This document shows, one piece after another, positions 9,303 to 22,043 of a stretch of 64,000 nt of DNA. Numbering within the stretch: position 1 is the first letter of the stretch; each line of letters opens with the position of its first letter. The DNA lies in the NCBI RefSeq assembly GCF_003268675.1, contig NZ_CP029378.1, positions 2,108,001 to 2,172,000 of the forward strand. The letters run 5' to 3'. A program made the position numbers and the translations under genes. The notes under the pieces were generated by a model. That model was not told the origin of the DNA and did no database searches. It worked only from the letters and a program-made list of their open reading frames with translations. This DNA is from Streptomyces bacillaris. Its GTDB lineage: Bacteria; Actinomycetota; Actinomycetes; Streptomycetales; Streptomycetaceae.

Positions 9303-10792
9303 AGCGACGGAGCCTCCTCGAGCAGCGGGTGCCCCCACTTTTCCACGAAGGCGGCCTCGACGGCGGCGCCGACCTTGTAGAGCCGGTCGTCCTTCATGGC
9401 GGGGGCGATGATCTGCAGCCCGACCGGCAGACCGTCCTCCGGGGCCAGGCCGCAGGGGAGCGACATGGCGGAGTTGCCGGCCAGGTTGGTCGGGATGGTG
9501 CACAGGTCCGCGAGGTACATCGCCATCGGGTCGTCGGCGCGCTCACCGATCGGGAAGGCGGTGGTCGGGGTCGTCGGGGAGACGATCACGTCGACCTGCT
9601 CGAAGGCCTTCTCGAAGTCCTGGGTGATGAGGGTGCGGACCTTCTGGGCCGAGCCGTAGTACGCGTCGTAGTAGCCGGAGCTGAGCGCGTACGTCCCCAG
9701 GATGATGCGGCGCTTGACCTCGTCGCCGAAGCCCGCCTCACGGGTGAGGGCGGTGACCTCCTCGGCCGACTTCGTGCCGTCGTCGCCGACCCGCAGGCCG
9801 TAGCGCATGGCGTCGAAGCGGGCCAGGTTGGAGGAGCACTCCGAGGGCGCGATCAGGTAGTACGCGGAGAGCGCCAGGTCGAAGGAGGGGCAGTCCAGCT
9901 CGACGATGTCGGCTCCGAGCGACTTCAGCAGCTCGACCGACTCGTCGAACCGCTGGAGGACACCGGCCTGGTAGCCCTCGCCGCGGAACTGCTTGACGAC
10001 GCCGACGCGCAGGCCCTGGACGGAGCCGTTGCGGGCGGCCTCGACGACCGGCGGGACCGGGGCGTCGATGGAGGTGGAGTCCAGCGGGTCGTGCCCGGCG
10101 ATGGCCTCGTGGAGCAGCGCCGCGTCCAGGACCGTACGGGCGCAGGGCCCGCCCTGGTCGAGGGAGGACGAGAAGGCGACCATGCCGTAGCGGGAGACGC
10201 CGCCGTAGGTGGGCTTGACGCCGACCGTGCCGGTGACGGCGGCGGGCTGGCGGATCGAGCCGCCGGTGTCCGTGCCGATGGCGAGCGGGGCCTCGTAGGA
10301 GGCGAGGGCGGCGGAGGAGCCGCCGCCGGAGCCGCCGGGGATGCGCGTGAGGTCCCACGGGTTGCCGGTGGGGCCGTAGGCGCTGTTCTCGGTGGAGGAC
10401 CCCATGGCGAACTCGTCCATGTTGGTCTTGCCGAGGATGACGACGTCGGCGGCGCGCAGCTTCTGCGTCAGCGTGGCGTCGTACGGCGGGACCCAGCCCT
10501 CGAGGATCTTGGAACCGACGGTGGTCGGCATGTCCTTGGTGGTGAAGATGTCCTTCAGCGCGAGCGGGACGCCGGCCAGCGGGCCGAGCTTCTCGCCCGC
10601 CTCGCGCTTGGCGTCCACGGCACGGGCCTGGGCGAGCGCGCCCTCGCGGTCGACGTGCAGGAAGGCGTGGACCTTCTCGTCGACGGCCTCGATCCGGGCG
10701 AGGTGCGCCTCGGTGACCTCGACGGCGGTGAGTTCGCCGGAGGCGATCTTCGCGGCGATCTCGGCCGCGGTGAGCTTGATGATGTCCGTCAT
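9299..10792 (-). CDS. gatA: Aspartyl/glutamyl-tRNA(Asn/Gln) amidotransferase subunit A
   Basis: 497 residues. Amidase-signature enzyme: [17 protein letters not shown] carries the catalytic lysine, [14 protein letters not shown] the glycine/serine-rich loop, and [12 protein letters not shown] the cis-serine and nucleophilic serine, so the Ser-cisSer-Lys triad is intact. It releases ammonia from glutamine for GatB. The ATG at 10792 follows the gatC stop by a few bases, and its own stop overlaps the next small gene. Confidence 0.98.
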   Translation of the reverse strand: MTDIIKLTAAEIAAKIASGELTAVEVTEAHLARIEAVDEKVHAFLHVDREGALAQARAVDAKREAGEKLGPLAGVPLALKDIFTTKDMPTTVGSKILEGWVPPYDATLTQKLRAADVVILGKTNMDEFAMGSSTENSAYGPTGNPWDLTRIPGGSGGGSSAALASYEAPLAIGTDTGGSIRQPAAVTGTVGVKPTYGGVSRYGMVAFSSSLDQGGPCARTVLDAALLHEAIAGHDPLDSTSIDAPVPPVVEAARNGSVQGLRVGVVKQFRGEGYQAGVLQRFDESVELLKSLGADIVELDCPSFDLALSAYYLIAPSECSSNLARFDAMRYGLRVGDDGTKSAEEVTALTREAGFGDEVKRRIILGTYALSSGYYDAYYGSAQKVRTLITQDFEKAFEQVDVIVSPTTPTTAFPIGERADDPMAMYLADLCTIPTNLAGNSAMSLPCGLAPEDGLPVGLQIIAPAMKDDRLYKVGAAVEAAFVEKWGHPLLEEAPSL

Positions 10793-10797
10793 GGCGG

Positions 10798-11094
10798 TTA
10801 GTCCTCCCCCAGGATCTGCGGCACCTTGAAACGCTGCTGCTCCTGGGCCGGGGCGCCGGAGAGCGCCTGCTCGGGGGTGAGCGACGGACGGACCTCGTCC
10901 GCGCGCATGACGTTGGTCAGCGGCAGCGGGTGGGAGGTCGGCGGTACGTCTTGGTCGGCGACCTCGGAGACGCGGGCGACCGCGCCGATGATGTCGTCGA
11001 GCTGACCGGCGAAGTGATCGAGCTCTTCGCCCTTCAGCTCCAGACGCGCCAGCCGGGCGAGGTGGGCGACCTCCTCGCGCGTGATGCCAGGCAT
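10798..11094 (-). CDS. gatC: Aspartyl/glutamyl-tRNA(Asn/Gln) amidotransferase subunit C
   Basis: 98 residues from ATG 11094 ([20 protein letters not shown]), the typical GatC start and length. The ending [20 protein letters not shown] is the family's conserved C-terminal strap that wraps around GatA. It stabilises the GatAB interface. First gene of the operon; its upstream region holds the 176-bp palindromic element at 11131-11306, so the promoter must lie within or beyond that element. Confidence 0.97.
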   Translation of the reverse strand: MPGITREEVAHLARLARLELKGEELDHFAGQLDDIIGAVARVSEVADQDVPPTSHPLPLTNVMRADEVRPSLTPEQALSGAPAQEQQRFKVPQILGED

Positions 11095-11130
11095 GCAGCG
11101 ATCCTCAGGGGTTGGTGTGTGGTTTTGGCT

Positions 11131-11306
11131 GGGGGTCGGTGGCACATTTCCACCGTCCGTCCGAAGGACGGGCCGCGCGGCGTATGGTGCGTGCGATCGC
11201 AAGGCGCCGGAGCGCCCTCGTGGCGGAGCCACGTGGGCGTTTCGGCAACGCGGCGAGCGTGCGTGCCAGGCGTCGCGCGGCAGGTGGAAATGTGCCACCG
11301 ACCCCC
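11131..11306. repeat. 176-bp palindromic element, copy A
   Basis: Perfect 24-bp terminal inverted repeats (11131-11154 and 11283-11306). Inside are a small hairpin (11159-11169, GTCC/GGAC), the sequence GGTGCGTGCGATCGCAAGGC at 11186, a central stem (GCCCTCGTGGC/GCCACGTGGGC) and the right core GGCAACGCGGCGAGCGTGCG. The last two core blocks recur nearly unchanged in the element at 40200-40375, with the same order and spacing apart from one base. It sits between gatC and the GGDEF-EAL gene. It looks like a non-autonomous palindromic repeat (MITE- or REP-like); small open frames across it are not credible genes. Confidence 0.85.
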
Positions 11307-11394
11307 AATCCTATGGGGTCGGCTGCTGCCGGGTACCCCACCCTGATCGGCCCACCCGTTTCGGTGGTTACGGAAGTGTTTCGTACGGGGACGG

Positions 11395-11422
11395 GGTGCC
11401 GATTCCGTACGGGAACGGCACC
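11395..11422 (-). terminator. Hairpin after the GGDEF-EAL gene
   Basis: GGTGCCGATTCC (11395-11406) and GGGAACGGCACC (11411-11422) form a 10-11-bp stem with one mismatch around a GTAC loop, four bases after the GGDEF-EAL stop on the minus strand. Probable terminator. Confidence 0.5.
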
Positions 11423-11426
11423 GGGC

Positions 11427-13598
11427 TCAGGTCGTCGCCGGGCCCGAGATCGCGCGGCCCTGGGTCGGGTGCGGGTGCGGGTGCTGGTGCTGCTCGGGCT
11501 CCGCCGTGCCGTTCGCCGCGGCGGCCGCCGCCTGGGCCTCCAGCTCGGCGGGGCGGCGCCAGCCGTGCTCGCCGCGGGCCCGCAGCCAGGCCGTCGTCTC
11601 CTGGGGCGGCATCGCGGCCGCCACCAGCCACCCCTGGACCGCGTCGCACCGCAGATCCCGCAGCCGCTCCCAGGTCTCGTCGTCCTCGACGCCCTCCGCG
11701 ACGACGACCAGTCCGAGGGAGTGGGCCAGGTCGATCGTGCAGCGGACGATCTCGCCGTCCTCGTGGTCCAGGGTGAGGCGGGCCACGAAGGAGCGGTCGA
11801 TCTTCAGCTCGCTCACGGGGAGCCTGCGCAGATGGACGAGGGAGGAGTACCCCGTACCGAAGTCGTCCAGGGACATCTTCACGCCGTGCGCGGTCAGCCC
11901 GGCCAGGGTGTCGGCGGCGCGCTGCGGGTCCTCCAGGAGGACGTGCTCGGTGATCTCCAGCTGGAGCGCCGACGCCGGGACGCCGTGCCGGGCGAGCCGG
12001 GCGGCGACCCCGCCCGCGAAGCCGGGGGTGTGGACGTCGCGCGGCGAGACGTTGACCGCGACGGGGACGAACAGGCCCTGCGCCCGCCACCGGGCGACCT
12101 GGGCGAGCGCCGTCTCCAGGACGTACTCCGTGAGGTGCGGCATCAGGCCGGAGGACTCCGCGATGGCGATGAACTCGTCCGGAGGGACCCGCCCGCGCTC
12201 CGGGTGCACCCAGCGCACCAGCGCCTCCAGGCCCGCGACCTGCCCGTCGAAGCGGACCTTGGGCTGGTAGTGCAGCTCGACGTCGCCCGCGTCCAGCGCC
12301 CGGCGCAGATCGCCGAGGAGGCCCAGCCGGTCGGGGGTGTTGCTGTCCCGCTTGGACTCGTAGACCTCGACGCCCGTGCGGTCGCGCTTGGCCTGGTACA
12401 TCGCGACGTCGGCGCGGCGCAGCAGTCCTTCGGCGTCCAGCGCGTGGTCGGGGTAGACGGCGACCCCGGCGCTGGCCTCCAGCACCAGGACCAGCCCGTC
12501 CAGGTCGAGCGGCGAGGACAGCTCGGCCACCAGATGGCGGGCGACCCGCTGGGCGCTGGTGGTCGAGTCGGCCTGCGGCAGCAGGACGGCGAACTCGTCG
12601 CCGCCGAGCCGGGCCGCCTCGGCCCCGTACGGCAGGGCGAGGCGCAGGCGTTCCGCTATCTGGAGCAGGAGCCGGTCCCCGGCGAGATGGCCGAGGGTGT
12701 CGTTGACGGCCCGGAAGCGGTCCAGGTCGATCAGGACCAGCGCCGACCGGGTGCCCACGCTCTCGGCATCCTCCAGGGCCGACCAGGTCCGCTCCAGCAG
12801 CCACTGGCGGTTGGGCAGCCCGGTCAGCGGGTCGCGGAGCTGCTCCTCGGCGCGGGCGCGGGCGATCCAGAGCGTGGAGTCCAGGGCGATCAGCGGGACC
12901 GCGAAGAGCGGCAGCACGACGGGCATGGACATCGCGACGACGCAGATCAGCGGGGCGAGGCCGAGCAGGGCGACGGCGACGAGCCCCTGGCGCAGCAGGG
13001 CGGTGCGGGCGATGGTGGGCAGCCCGCCGTTGTGCGGGGCACCCGCGTACCACAGCAGGACCCGGGTGACGAGCAGATACGTGGACGCCGCCAGGAGCAG
13101 TTCCGGCACGGCGGCGATGCCCCAGTCGAGTGGCACCCAGGGCCGCTCCACGCTCGGCACCACCCCGAACGCGGCCAGCACGAGCGCGGCGGCGGCGATC
13201 CCGAGGATGTCCACCGCGCCGTGCAGGAGCCCCTGCCACCAGCGGTGTCTGCGGGCGCTCCCGACGAGCACCACGACGACCAGGCTGACCAGACCGGCGG
13301 GCAGCCAGCCGTAGAGGAGCAGCACGGCGAGGGTGAGGGCGGCCCCGGAGCCGGTCCCGCCCCACCAGCGGTCCCGGCCGAGCGCGACGAGGTGGCCGAC
13401 GATGATCCCGGTGAGCACGGCGAGCGACCAGCCCACGGCCCCGTCCGGGAAGAGGGCGTGGCCGTCGCGCACCGCGTGGTAGAAACCGGCCGCCAGCAGT
13501 AACGCCGCGATCCCGATGGCGGCGGCACCCACGGGGGACGTGAGGCCGACGAAACCTTGCAGCCGCGACACCGGGGCGGCGCTCTCGGTCGGTTTCAT
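11427..13598 (-). CDS. rmdB: Membrane-bound GGDEF-EAL protein (c-di-GMP turnover), RmdB-like
   Basis: 723 residues from ATG 13598 (GAGAGGGA site upstream). About seven hydrophobic segments fill residues 20-260, then a GGDEF domain with intact RLGGDEFAVLLPQ and an EAL domain with LEALVRWVHPERG and LDDFGTGYSSLVHL. Both active-site signatures are complete; there is no RxxD inhibitory site before GGDEF. Domain order, size and location beside gatC and ligA fit RmdB of S. coelicolor, a c-di-GMP phosphodiesterase affecting development, which is why I use that symbol. Whether the GGDEF half is active is not visible. Confidence 0.9.
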   Translation of the reverse strand: MKPTESAAPVSRLQGFVGLTSPVGAAAIGIAALLLAAGFYHAVRDGHALFPDGAVGWSLAVLTGIIVGHLVALGRDRWWGGTGSGAALTLAVLLLYGWLPAGLVSLVVVVLVGSARRHRWWQGLLHGAVDILGIAAAALVLAAFGVVPSVERPWVPLDWGIAAVPELLLAASTYLLVTRVLLWYAGAPHNGGLPTIARTALLRQGLVAVALLGLAPLICVVAMSMPVVLPLFAVPLIALDSTLWIARARAEEQLRDPLTGLPNRQWLLERTWSALEDAESVGTRSALVLIDLDRFRAVNDTLGHLAGDRLLLQIAERLRLALPYGAEAARLGGDEFAVLLPQADSTTSAQRVARHLVAELSSPLDLDGLVLVLEASAGVAVYPDHALDAEGLLRRADVAMYQAKRDRTGVEVYESKRDSNTPDRLGLLGDLRRALDAGDVELHYQPKVRFDGQVAGLEALVRWVHPERGRVPPDEFIAIAESSGLMPHLTEYVLETALAQVARWRAQGLFVPVAVNVSPRDVHTPGFAGGVAARLARHGVPASALQLEITEHVLLEDPQRAADTLAGLTAHGVKMSLDDFGTGYSSLVHLRRLPVSELKIDRSFVARLTLDHEDGEIVRCTIDLAHSLGLVVVAEGVEDDETWERLRDLRCDAVQGWLVAAAMPPQETTAWLRARGEHGWRRPAELEAQAAAAAANGTAEPEQHQHPHPHPTQGRAISGPATT

Positions 13599-13989
13599 TC
13601 CGTCCCTCTCACAGCCGGCGGTGCCGTACTCCCTCGGTGGCCCCCGCTCTCCGGTGCGCACAGCCCCGGGCGGGTGACCGTGCACGGCAGGCGCTCCCCC
13701 TCAACAGTAGGCCGCGAAAGGCTTCCAGGGGCAGCGCTCTACAGCTCTTACCGAAGGCGAACCGACGACCCGTCACCATCTGCTATGCGCCGAACGGGTG
13801 AAGCGGGCGGGCTGTACGGGACCGGGCCGACCTTTCTTCGCCCCTCTGCCCCGTTTCTTCCCCACCGGTGGCGCGCCACGCCGGGGCCGCGTCTCGAAGT
13901 CGTCTCGATACGGCGAACAGTGGATGCCCGGGAGTGGCGCGGGGTCCCGGGGGGCGCGGGGCGCCGGTGCGGGACCGGACCGCCCCCGG
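13599..13989. other. Intergenic region without a recognisable gene
   Basis: 391 nt between the GGDEF-EAL start and the ligA stop. It should hold the GGDEF-EAL promoter near 13620-13760. CCCGGGA (13927-13933) and TCCCGGG (13945-13951) can pair about 40 nt beyond the ligA stop and may terminate ligA. I see no open frame with coding character. Confidence 0.6.
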
Positions 13990-17303
<3,314 letters not shown>

Positions 17304-17372
17304 GCGGGAAGCCTACGGTCCCCCGTACGCGCTCGGCGTACGCGGGGCGCCGGGGGCAGCGGCCGAGCGGGA

Positions 17373-17434
17373 CTCAGCGGCCGGACGGTCTCAGCGGCCG
17401 TGCTTCAGCGACGGGGCCGACGGCCTCAGCGGCC
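17373..17434. repeat. Three copies of CTCAGCGGCC
   Basis: The decamer CTCAGCGGCC occurs at 17373, 17390 and 17425; the third copy includes the SDR stop codon. The surrounding sequence (CGGACGG) is partly repeated too. This could be slippage debris or a weak structured tail of the SDR message. Confidence 0.45.
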
Positions 17435-18115
17435 CGGACGGACCGTGAGGTCGTTGACCTCGGCGTCGCGCGGCAGGTCGATCGCCATGAGGATCGTGGT
17501 GGCCACCGACTCGGGGTCGATCCAGCGCTCCGCGTCGTACTCCTTGCCCTCCTGCTGGTGCACCTTGGCCTGCATGGGGCTGGCGGTGCGCCCGGGGTAG
17601 ACGGAGGTGACCCGCACGCCGTTGCCGTGCTCCTCGTGGCGCAGCGAGTCCGCGAGCGCCTTGAGGCCGTGCTTGCTGGCGGCGTACGCGCTCCAGCCGG
17701 CGTGGGCGTTGAGCCCGGCGCCGGAGTTCACGAAGAGGACGTGGCCCTGGGCGGCGCGGAGCTGCGGGATGAGGAGGCGGGTGATCTCGGCGGGGGCGAT
17801 CAGATTGGCGTTGAGCTGGAAGTGCCAGGCCTTCGGGGTCAGCTCACCGACCGTGCCCAGCTCGACGACGCCCGCGATGTGCAGCAGGGTGTCGATCCGC
17901 TCGGGCATGGCCTGCTGGCCGAACGCCCAGGAGAGCCGGTCGGGGTTCCCGAGGTCACCGACGAGCGTCCGCGCGCCCGGGTAGCGGTCGGCGAACTCCT
18001 TGGCGCGTCCGGCGTCCCGGGCGAGCAGGACGAGGTCGTCGCCACGCTCCAGGAGACGGCGGGCGACGGCGGCCCCGATGCCGGAACCGGCGCCGGTGAT
18101 GAGGTGAGTAGGCAT
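17426..18115 (-). CDS. SDR family oxidoreductase
   Basis: 229 residues, classical short-chain dehydrogenase length. TGAGSGIGAAVARRL (N-terminus) is the dinucleotide-binding loop, VNSGAGLN carries the catalytic serine region and YAASKHGLKALADSL the catalytic YxxxK. Arg residues after the second strand suggest NADP(H). Substrate unknown. Likely co-transcribed with the LOG-like gene 61 nt upstream. Confidence 0.92.
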   Translation of the reverse strand: MPTHLITGAGSGIGAAVARRLLERGDDLVLLARDAGRAKEFADRYPGARTLVGDLGNPDRLSWAFGQQAMPERIDTLLHIAGVVELGTVGELTPKAWHFQLNANLIAPAEITRLLIPQLRAAQGHVLFVNSGAGLNAHAGWSAYAASKHGLKALADSLRHEEHGNGVRVTSVYPGRTASPMQAKVHQQEGKEYDAERWIDPESVATTILMAIDLPRDAEVNDLTVRPGR

Positions 18116-18176
18116 GGGGCCGATCCTAGATCCGGGCTCCCCACGGGGGACGGGCGGACCGCTGGAGACCGGCGGA

Positions 18177-18716
18177 CTACTGGAGACCGGCGGACTCCTC
18201 CAGATACGCCAGCGCCCCCACCCCGTCCTTGGCGAAGAAGACCAGGTCGGTCAGGGGCACCGGGAGGAACCCCTCGTCCTCCATCCGCTGGAACTGCTCG
18301 CGCAGCCCGTCGTAGAAGCCCGCCGTGTTGAGCAGGACGACCGGCTTGGTGTGCTTGCCGTGCTTCTTCAGCTCCAGGATCTCGGTGGCCTCGTCCAGCG
18401 TCCCCGTACCGCCGACCATGATCACCACGGCGTCGGCCTTCTCCAGGAGGAGGGCCTTGCGCTCGGCCAGATCGCGGGCGATCACCATCTCGTCCGCGCT
18501 CCGCCGGGCCTTGTCCGCCAGGAAGTCGACCGAGACCCCGACCAGCCGCCCGCCCGCCGACTGCACCCCGTCCGCGACGACCTTCATCAGGCCGCTCTCC
18601 GAACCGCCCCAGACCAGGGTGTGCCCGCCTCTGCCGAGCAGCTCGGCGAACTCCCGGGCGGGGATGGTGTAGCGGTCGTCGAGGTCGGCGGCGGAGAGGA
18701 AGACGCAGATGTTCAT
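18177..18716 (-). CDS. LOG family (TIGR00730-like) protein
   Basis: 179 residues from ATG 18716. Rossmann-like fold of the LOG/lysine decarboxylase-like family: VWGGSESGLMKVVADGV near residue 40 and MVGGTGTLDEATEIL near residue 105. The second signature usually reads PGGxGTxxE; here the proline is replaced by valine while the glycines, threonine and glutamate remain. Family members are cytokinin-nucleotide phosphoribohydrolases or nucleotide-cleaving enzymes; activity here is inferred only. Confidence 0.85.
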   Translation of the reverse strand: MNICVFLSAADLDDRYTIPAREFAELLGRGGHTLVWGGSESGLMKVVADGVQSAGGRLVGVSVDFLADKARRSADEMVIARDLAERKALLLEKADAVVIMVGGTGTLDEATEILELKKHGKHTKPVVLLNTAGFYDGLREQFQRMEDEGFLPVPLTDLVFFAKDGVGALAYLEESAGLQ

Positions 18717-18812
18717 GGAGCAACCGTACGGCCCGCCTCTGAACACTCCCCCGTCCGCGTCACGCCGCACGGAGGAGGGAAGATTCCGGAGCCGTACGCC
18801 GCTGAAACAGGC

Positions 18813-19157
18813 ATGACTTCCACCCGAGCCACCCGAGGACACCACATCACCGTCGAGCCGGGCACCGTGCGCGTCAGGGCGGTGCACGACGGGCAGGTCC
18901 TGGCCGAGAGCCGCCGCCCGCTCGTGCTGCGCGAGACGGGCTGCCCGGACCGCTACTACCTGCCGCCCGAGGACGTCCGTACGGAGCTGCTCACCCCGTC
19001 GGAGACCACCACCCACTGTCCGTTCAAGGGGGACGCCTCCTACTGGTCGGTCCCCGGTGCCGCCGATCTCGTCTGGGCCTACCCCGAGCCGAAGGCCGAA
19101 GTCGCCGCGATCAAGGGCCACTTCTGCTTCTACGAGACGGCTGTCGTCCCCGACTGA
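18813..19157 (+). CDS. DUF427 domain protein
   Basis: 114 residues from ATG 18813. Small beta-barrel-like protein with the DUF427 signatures VLAESRRPLVLRETG, YYLPPEDVR, TTHCPFKGDASYWSV and the end GHFCFYETAV. Function of the family is unknown; the conserved cysteine and histidine cluster (THCPFKG) is intact. It stands alone between the divergent LOG-like gene and the hydrolase gene. Confidence 0.9.
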   Translation: MTSTRATRGHHITVEPGTVRVRAVHDGQVLAESRRPLVLRETGCPDRYYLPPEDVRTELLTPSETTTHCPFKGDASYWSVPGAADLVWAYPEPKAEVAAIKGHFCFYETAVVPD

Positions 19158-19233
19158 CCCGGGGCGGAGCACCTTCCCGGAAGTTTTCCACCGCCGGCGA
19201 TGAGTTTCCGGGCCCAGCCCGGTCTGCCCTCCC

Positions 19234-20043
19234 ATGGACAGGATTCTCTCCGCCGACTCCACGCCGATCGCCTGCCACCGCCGGGGCGAGGGCCCGCCCC
19301 TGGTCCTGGTGGGAGGGGCGCTGGGCACGGCGGCGGCCGACGCGTCCCTGGCCGCCCTGCTGGCGGCGCGCTTCACCGTGGTCACCTACGACCGCCGGGG
19401 CCGGGGCGCCAGCGGTTCCGGCGGGGCGGGCGGGGTGGCGGGCGTGCGCCGGGAGATCGAGGACCTGGCGGCCGTCGTCACGGCAGCGGGCCCCGGCGCC
19501 TCGGTCTTCGGGATGTCCTCCGGCGGGGCGCTGGCCCTGGAGGCGGCCGCCGCCGGGCTCCCCGTGGAGCTGCTCGCCGTCTACGAACCGCCCTACACCC
19601 CCGGCGCCTCCGGCCTCCTCCTCAAGGCCCGCGCCTCGGACCGGCTGCACCGGCTGCTGGCCGCCGGGGACCGGGCCGGGGCGGTGGAGCTGTTCCTGAC
19701 CGCGACGGGCGTGGACCCGGCGACGGTGGACCGGATGCGGCGCGCGCCCCTGTGGCCGGGGCTGGAGGCGCTGGCGCCCACGCTGGCGTACGACGACGCG
19801 GTGCTGGGCGACGGGGCGGTCCCGGTCGAGCGGTTCGCCGCCGTGACCGCCCGCACGCTGGTGGTCTGCGGCGGCTTCAGCTCGGCCCGGTCCCGGGCCG
19901 CCACCCGGACCCTGGCCGAGGCCCTCCCCCGCGCCCGGCACCGTACGCTGACGGGCCAGACGCGCGAGGTGGCCCCGCAGGTGCTCGCCCCGGTGCTGGC
20001 GGACTTCTTCGCCCGGGACGTGTACGTACGCCAGGCGTCGTGA
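19234..20043 (+). CDS. Alpha/beta hydrolase fold protein with altered catalytic-His position
   Basis: 269 residues from ATG 19234. LVLVGGALG is the oxyanion strand, TYDRRGRGASG a typical loop, and VFGMSSGGALAL (~residue 90) the nucleophile elbow GxSxG. In many close relatives I recall GQTHxV near the C-terminus supplying the catalytic histidine; here the stretch reads LTGQTREVAPQ with CGC (Arg) at that place. The enzyme may be inactive, use another histidine, or have changed chemistry. Convergent with mnmA, nine bases apart. Confidence 0.85.
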   Translation: MDRILSADSTPIACHRRGEGPPLVLVGGALGTAAADASLAALLAARFTVVTYDRRGRGASGSGGAGGVAGVRREIEDLAAVVTAAGPGASVFGMSSGGALALEAAAAGLPVELLAVYEPPYTPGASGLLLKARASDRLHRLLAAGDRAGAVELFLTATGVDPATVDRMRRAPLWPGLEALAPTLAYDDAVLGDGAVPVERFAAVTARTLVVCGGFSSARSRAATRTLAEALPRARHRTLTGQTREVAPQVLAPVLADFFARDVYVRQAS

Positions 20044-20052
20044 GCCGGGGTG

Positions 20053-21189
20053 TCAGGCCCCTGAGGTGGCCCGCTCGCGGCGGACCGTCGTCGCGATGGT
20101 GGCCGAGCCGACCACGCGGGTGCCGTCGTAGAGGACGACCGCCTGACCGGGGGCCACGCCCCGGACCGGCTCGGTGAAGGTGACGTGCAGCTCGGAGCCG
20201 TCCACCAGCTCGGCCGTCACCTCGCACTCGCCGCCGTGGGCGCGCAGCTGCGCGGTGTACGTGCCCGGGCCGGACGGAGGCGTTCCGCACCAGCGGGGCT
20301 TGATGGCGGTCAGCGAGGTCACGTCGAGGGCCTCGGCCGGGCCGACGGTGACGGTGTTGTTCACCGGGGAGATGTCGAGCACGTAGCGCGGCTTGCCGTC
20401 GGGTGCGGGGTGGCCGATCTTGAGGCCCTTGCGCTGGCCGATGGTGAAGCCGAACGCGCCGTCGTGGGTGCCCAGCTTCGTACCGGACTCGTCCAGGATG
20501 TCGCCCTCGGCCGGACCGCCGAGGCGCTTGGCCAGGAAGCCCTGGGTGTCGCCGTCCGCGATGAAGCAGATGTCGTGGCTGTCGGGCTTCTTGGCGACGG
20601 CCAGGCCCCGGCGCTCGGCCTCGGCGCGGATCTCGTCCTTGGTGGTGAGGGTGTCACCGAGCGGGAACATGGCGTGGGCGAGCTGCTTCTCGTCCAGGAC
20701 GCCGAGCACATAGCTCTGGTCCTTGGCCATGTCGGAGGCGCGGTGCAGCTCGCGGCTGCCGTCCTCGGTGAGCACGACCGTGGCGTAGTGGCCGGTGCAG
20801 ACGGCGTCGAAGCCGAGGGCGAGCGCCTTGTCGAGCAGCGCGGCGAACTTGATCTTCTCGTTGCAGCGCAGGCACGGGTTGGGCGTGCGCCCGGCCTCGT
20901 ACTCCGCGACGAAGTCCTCCACCACGTCCTCGCGGAAGCGTTCCGCCAGGTCCCAGACGTAGAACGGGATACCGATGACGTCGGCCGCGCGGCGGGCGTC
21001 CCGGGAGTCCTCGATGGTGCAACAGCCGCGCGCCCCGGTCCGGAAGGACTGGGGGTTGGCCGAGAGGGCGAGGTGGACACCGGTCACGTCGTGGCCCGCC
21101 TCGACGGCGCGGGCGGCGGCGACGGCGGAGTCCACGCCTCCCGACATCGCGGCGAGGACACGCAGGGGGCGCTGGGGAGTCTGAGTCAT
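20053..21189 (-). CDS. mnmA: tRNA-specific 2-thiouridylase
   Basis: 378 residues. [16 protein letters not shown] is the PP-loop ATP pyrophosphatase motif; [12 protein letters not shown] carries the nucleophilic cysteine and [14 protein letters not shown] the second catalytic cysteine. The C-terminal third (beta barrel) is complete. It makes 2-thiouridine at U34 of Lys, Glu and Gln tRNAs with sulfur delivered from a cysteine desulfurase, and such a gene lies ~850 nt away on the same strand. Confidence 0.97.
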   Translation of the reverse strand: MTQTPQRPLRVLAAMSGGVDSAVAAARAVEAGHDVTGVHLALSANPQSFRTGARGCCTIEDSRDARRAADVIGIPFYVWDLAERFREDVVEDFVAEYEAGRTPNPCLRCNEKIKFAALLDKALALGFDAVCTGHYATVVLTEDGSRELHRASDMAKDQSYVLGVLDEKQLAHAMFPLGDTLTTKDEIRAEAERRGLAVAKKPDSHDICFIADGDTQGFLAKRLGGPAEGDILDESGTKLGTHDGAFGFTIGQRKGLKIGHPAPDGKPRYVLDISPVNNTVTVGPAEALDVTSLTAIKPRWCGTPPSGPGTYTAQLRAHGGECEVTAELVDGSELHVTFTEPVRGVAPGQAVVLYDGTRVVGSATIATTVRRERATSGA

Positions 21190-21250
21190 AGCCCCTCCAG
21201 GGTACGGGTCGCCGGGAACCGAATGCTCGCGGATATGCGTTGACGATCAC

Positions 21251-21991
21251 ATGGGGAACAACGGGAGCACCCGGGCGTCGCGGAAGCCCTCGGGCAGGTC
21301 GTCGCGGAAGAAGTCCGGCGGCGGCGTCAGCCGGCGTGCGCTGCTCATCGGCGGCGGTGCGGTGGTGGCGGCCGGGACCGCCGCCGTCCTCGCGCGCGAG
21401 GAGATGAGGCGGGCGTGGTGGCGGATACCGGGCGTGGAGAAGCCCCGCAAGCCCGGTGAGCTGGATTACGCGGGCGCCACCTGGGTCGCCGCCTCCGAGG
21501 CGAACTGGCGGCGGGCCGACCGGCCGGACGACTTCCGGATCGACCGCGTGATCATCCATGTCACCCAGGGCAGCTTCGACAGCGCGGTGCGGGTCTTCCA
21601 GGACCCCTCCCACCGGGCCGCGACGCACTACATCGTGGGCCAGGACGGCCGGGTGGTGCAGATGATCCGCGAGCTGGACGTGGCGTACCAGGCGGGCAAC
21701 CGGTCGTTCAACGAGCGGGCGGTCGGCATCGAGCACGAGGGGTTCGTGGACCGGCCCAAGGACCTCACGAAGGAGATGTACGAGGCGTCGGCGCGGCTCA
21801 CGGCGTCGATCTGCGCGCGGTACGACATCCCCATCGACCGGGAGCACATCATCGGTCATGTGGAGGTGCCCGGCACCGACCACACGGACCCCGGTCCGCA
21901 CTGGGACTGGGACCGTTATCTGAAGCTGGTGCGGCGGGCGGCGACGGCCCCGCCGACACCGTCTGCCTCCGCGTCGGCAAAGGCGGAGTAG
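21251..21991 (+). CDS. Tat-exported N-acetylmuramoyl-L-alanine amidase (amidase_2)
   Basis: 246 residues. A long basic N-terminus with SRRALLIGGGAVVAAGTAAVL (residues ~27-47) is a twin-arginine type signal or anchor. The amidase_2/PGRP domain shows VIIHVTQG (zinc His ~103), THYIVGQDGRVVQMI, VGIEHEG and HTDPGPHWDWDRYL (second zinc His ~211), so the metal site is complete. It would cut the lactyl bond of peptidoglycan outside the membrane. It is inserted on the opposite strand between mnmA and the cysteine desulfurase gene. Confidence 0.93.
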   Translation: MGNNGSTRASRKPSGRSSRKKSGGGVSRRALLIGGGAVVAAGTAAVLAREEMRRAWWRIPGVEKPRKPGELDYAGATWVAASEANWRRADRPDDFRIDRVIIHVTQGSFDSAVRVFQDPSHRAATHYIVGQDGRVVQMIRELDVAYQAGNRSFNERAVGIEHEGFVDRPKDLTKEMYEASARLTASICARYDIPIDREHIIGHVEVPGTDHTDPGPHWDWDRYLKLVRRAATAPPTPSASASAKAE

Positions 21992-22043
21992 GCGTCGGCG
22001 GAGGCGGAGGAGTCCGCGCCCGGTTCGCGCCGTGCCGCCGCCC

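Noticed and set aside
11105..11341. Small proteins encoded inside palindromic element A, and a similar one in element B (40243-40611)
   Set aside because: Both strands give similar translations (for example VRAIARRR ... GNAASVRA), but these follow from shared palindromic DNA; differences between copies preserve base pairing rather than codons.
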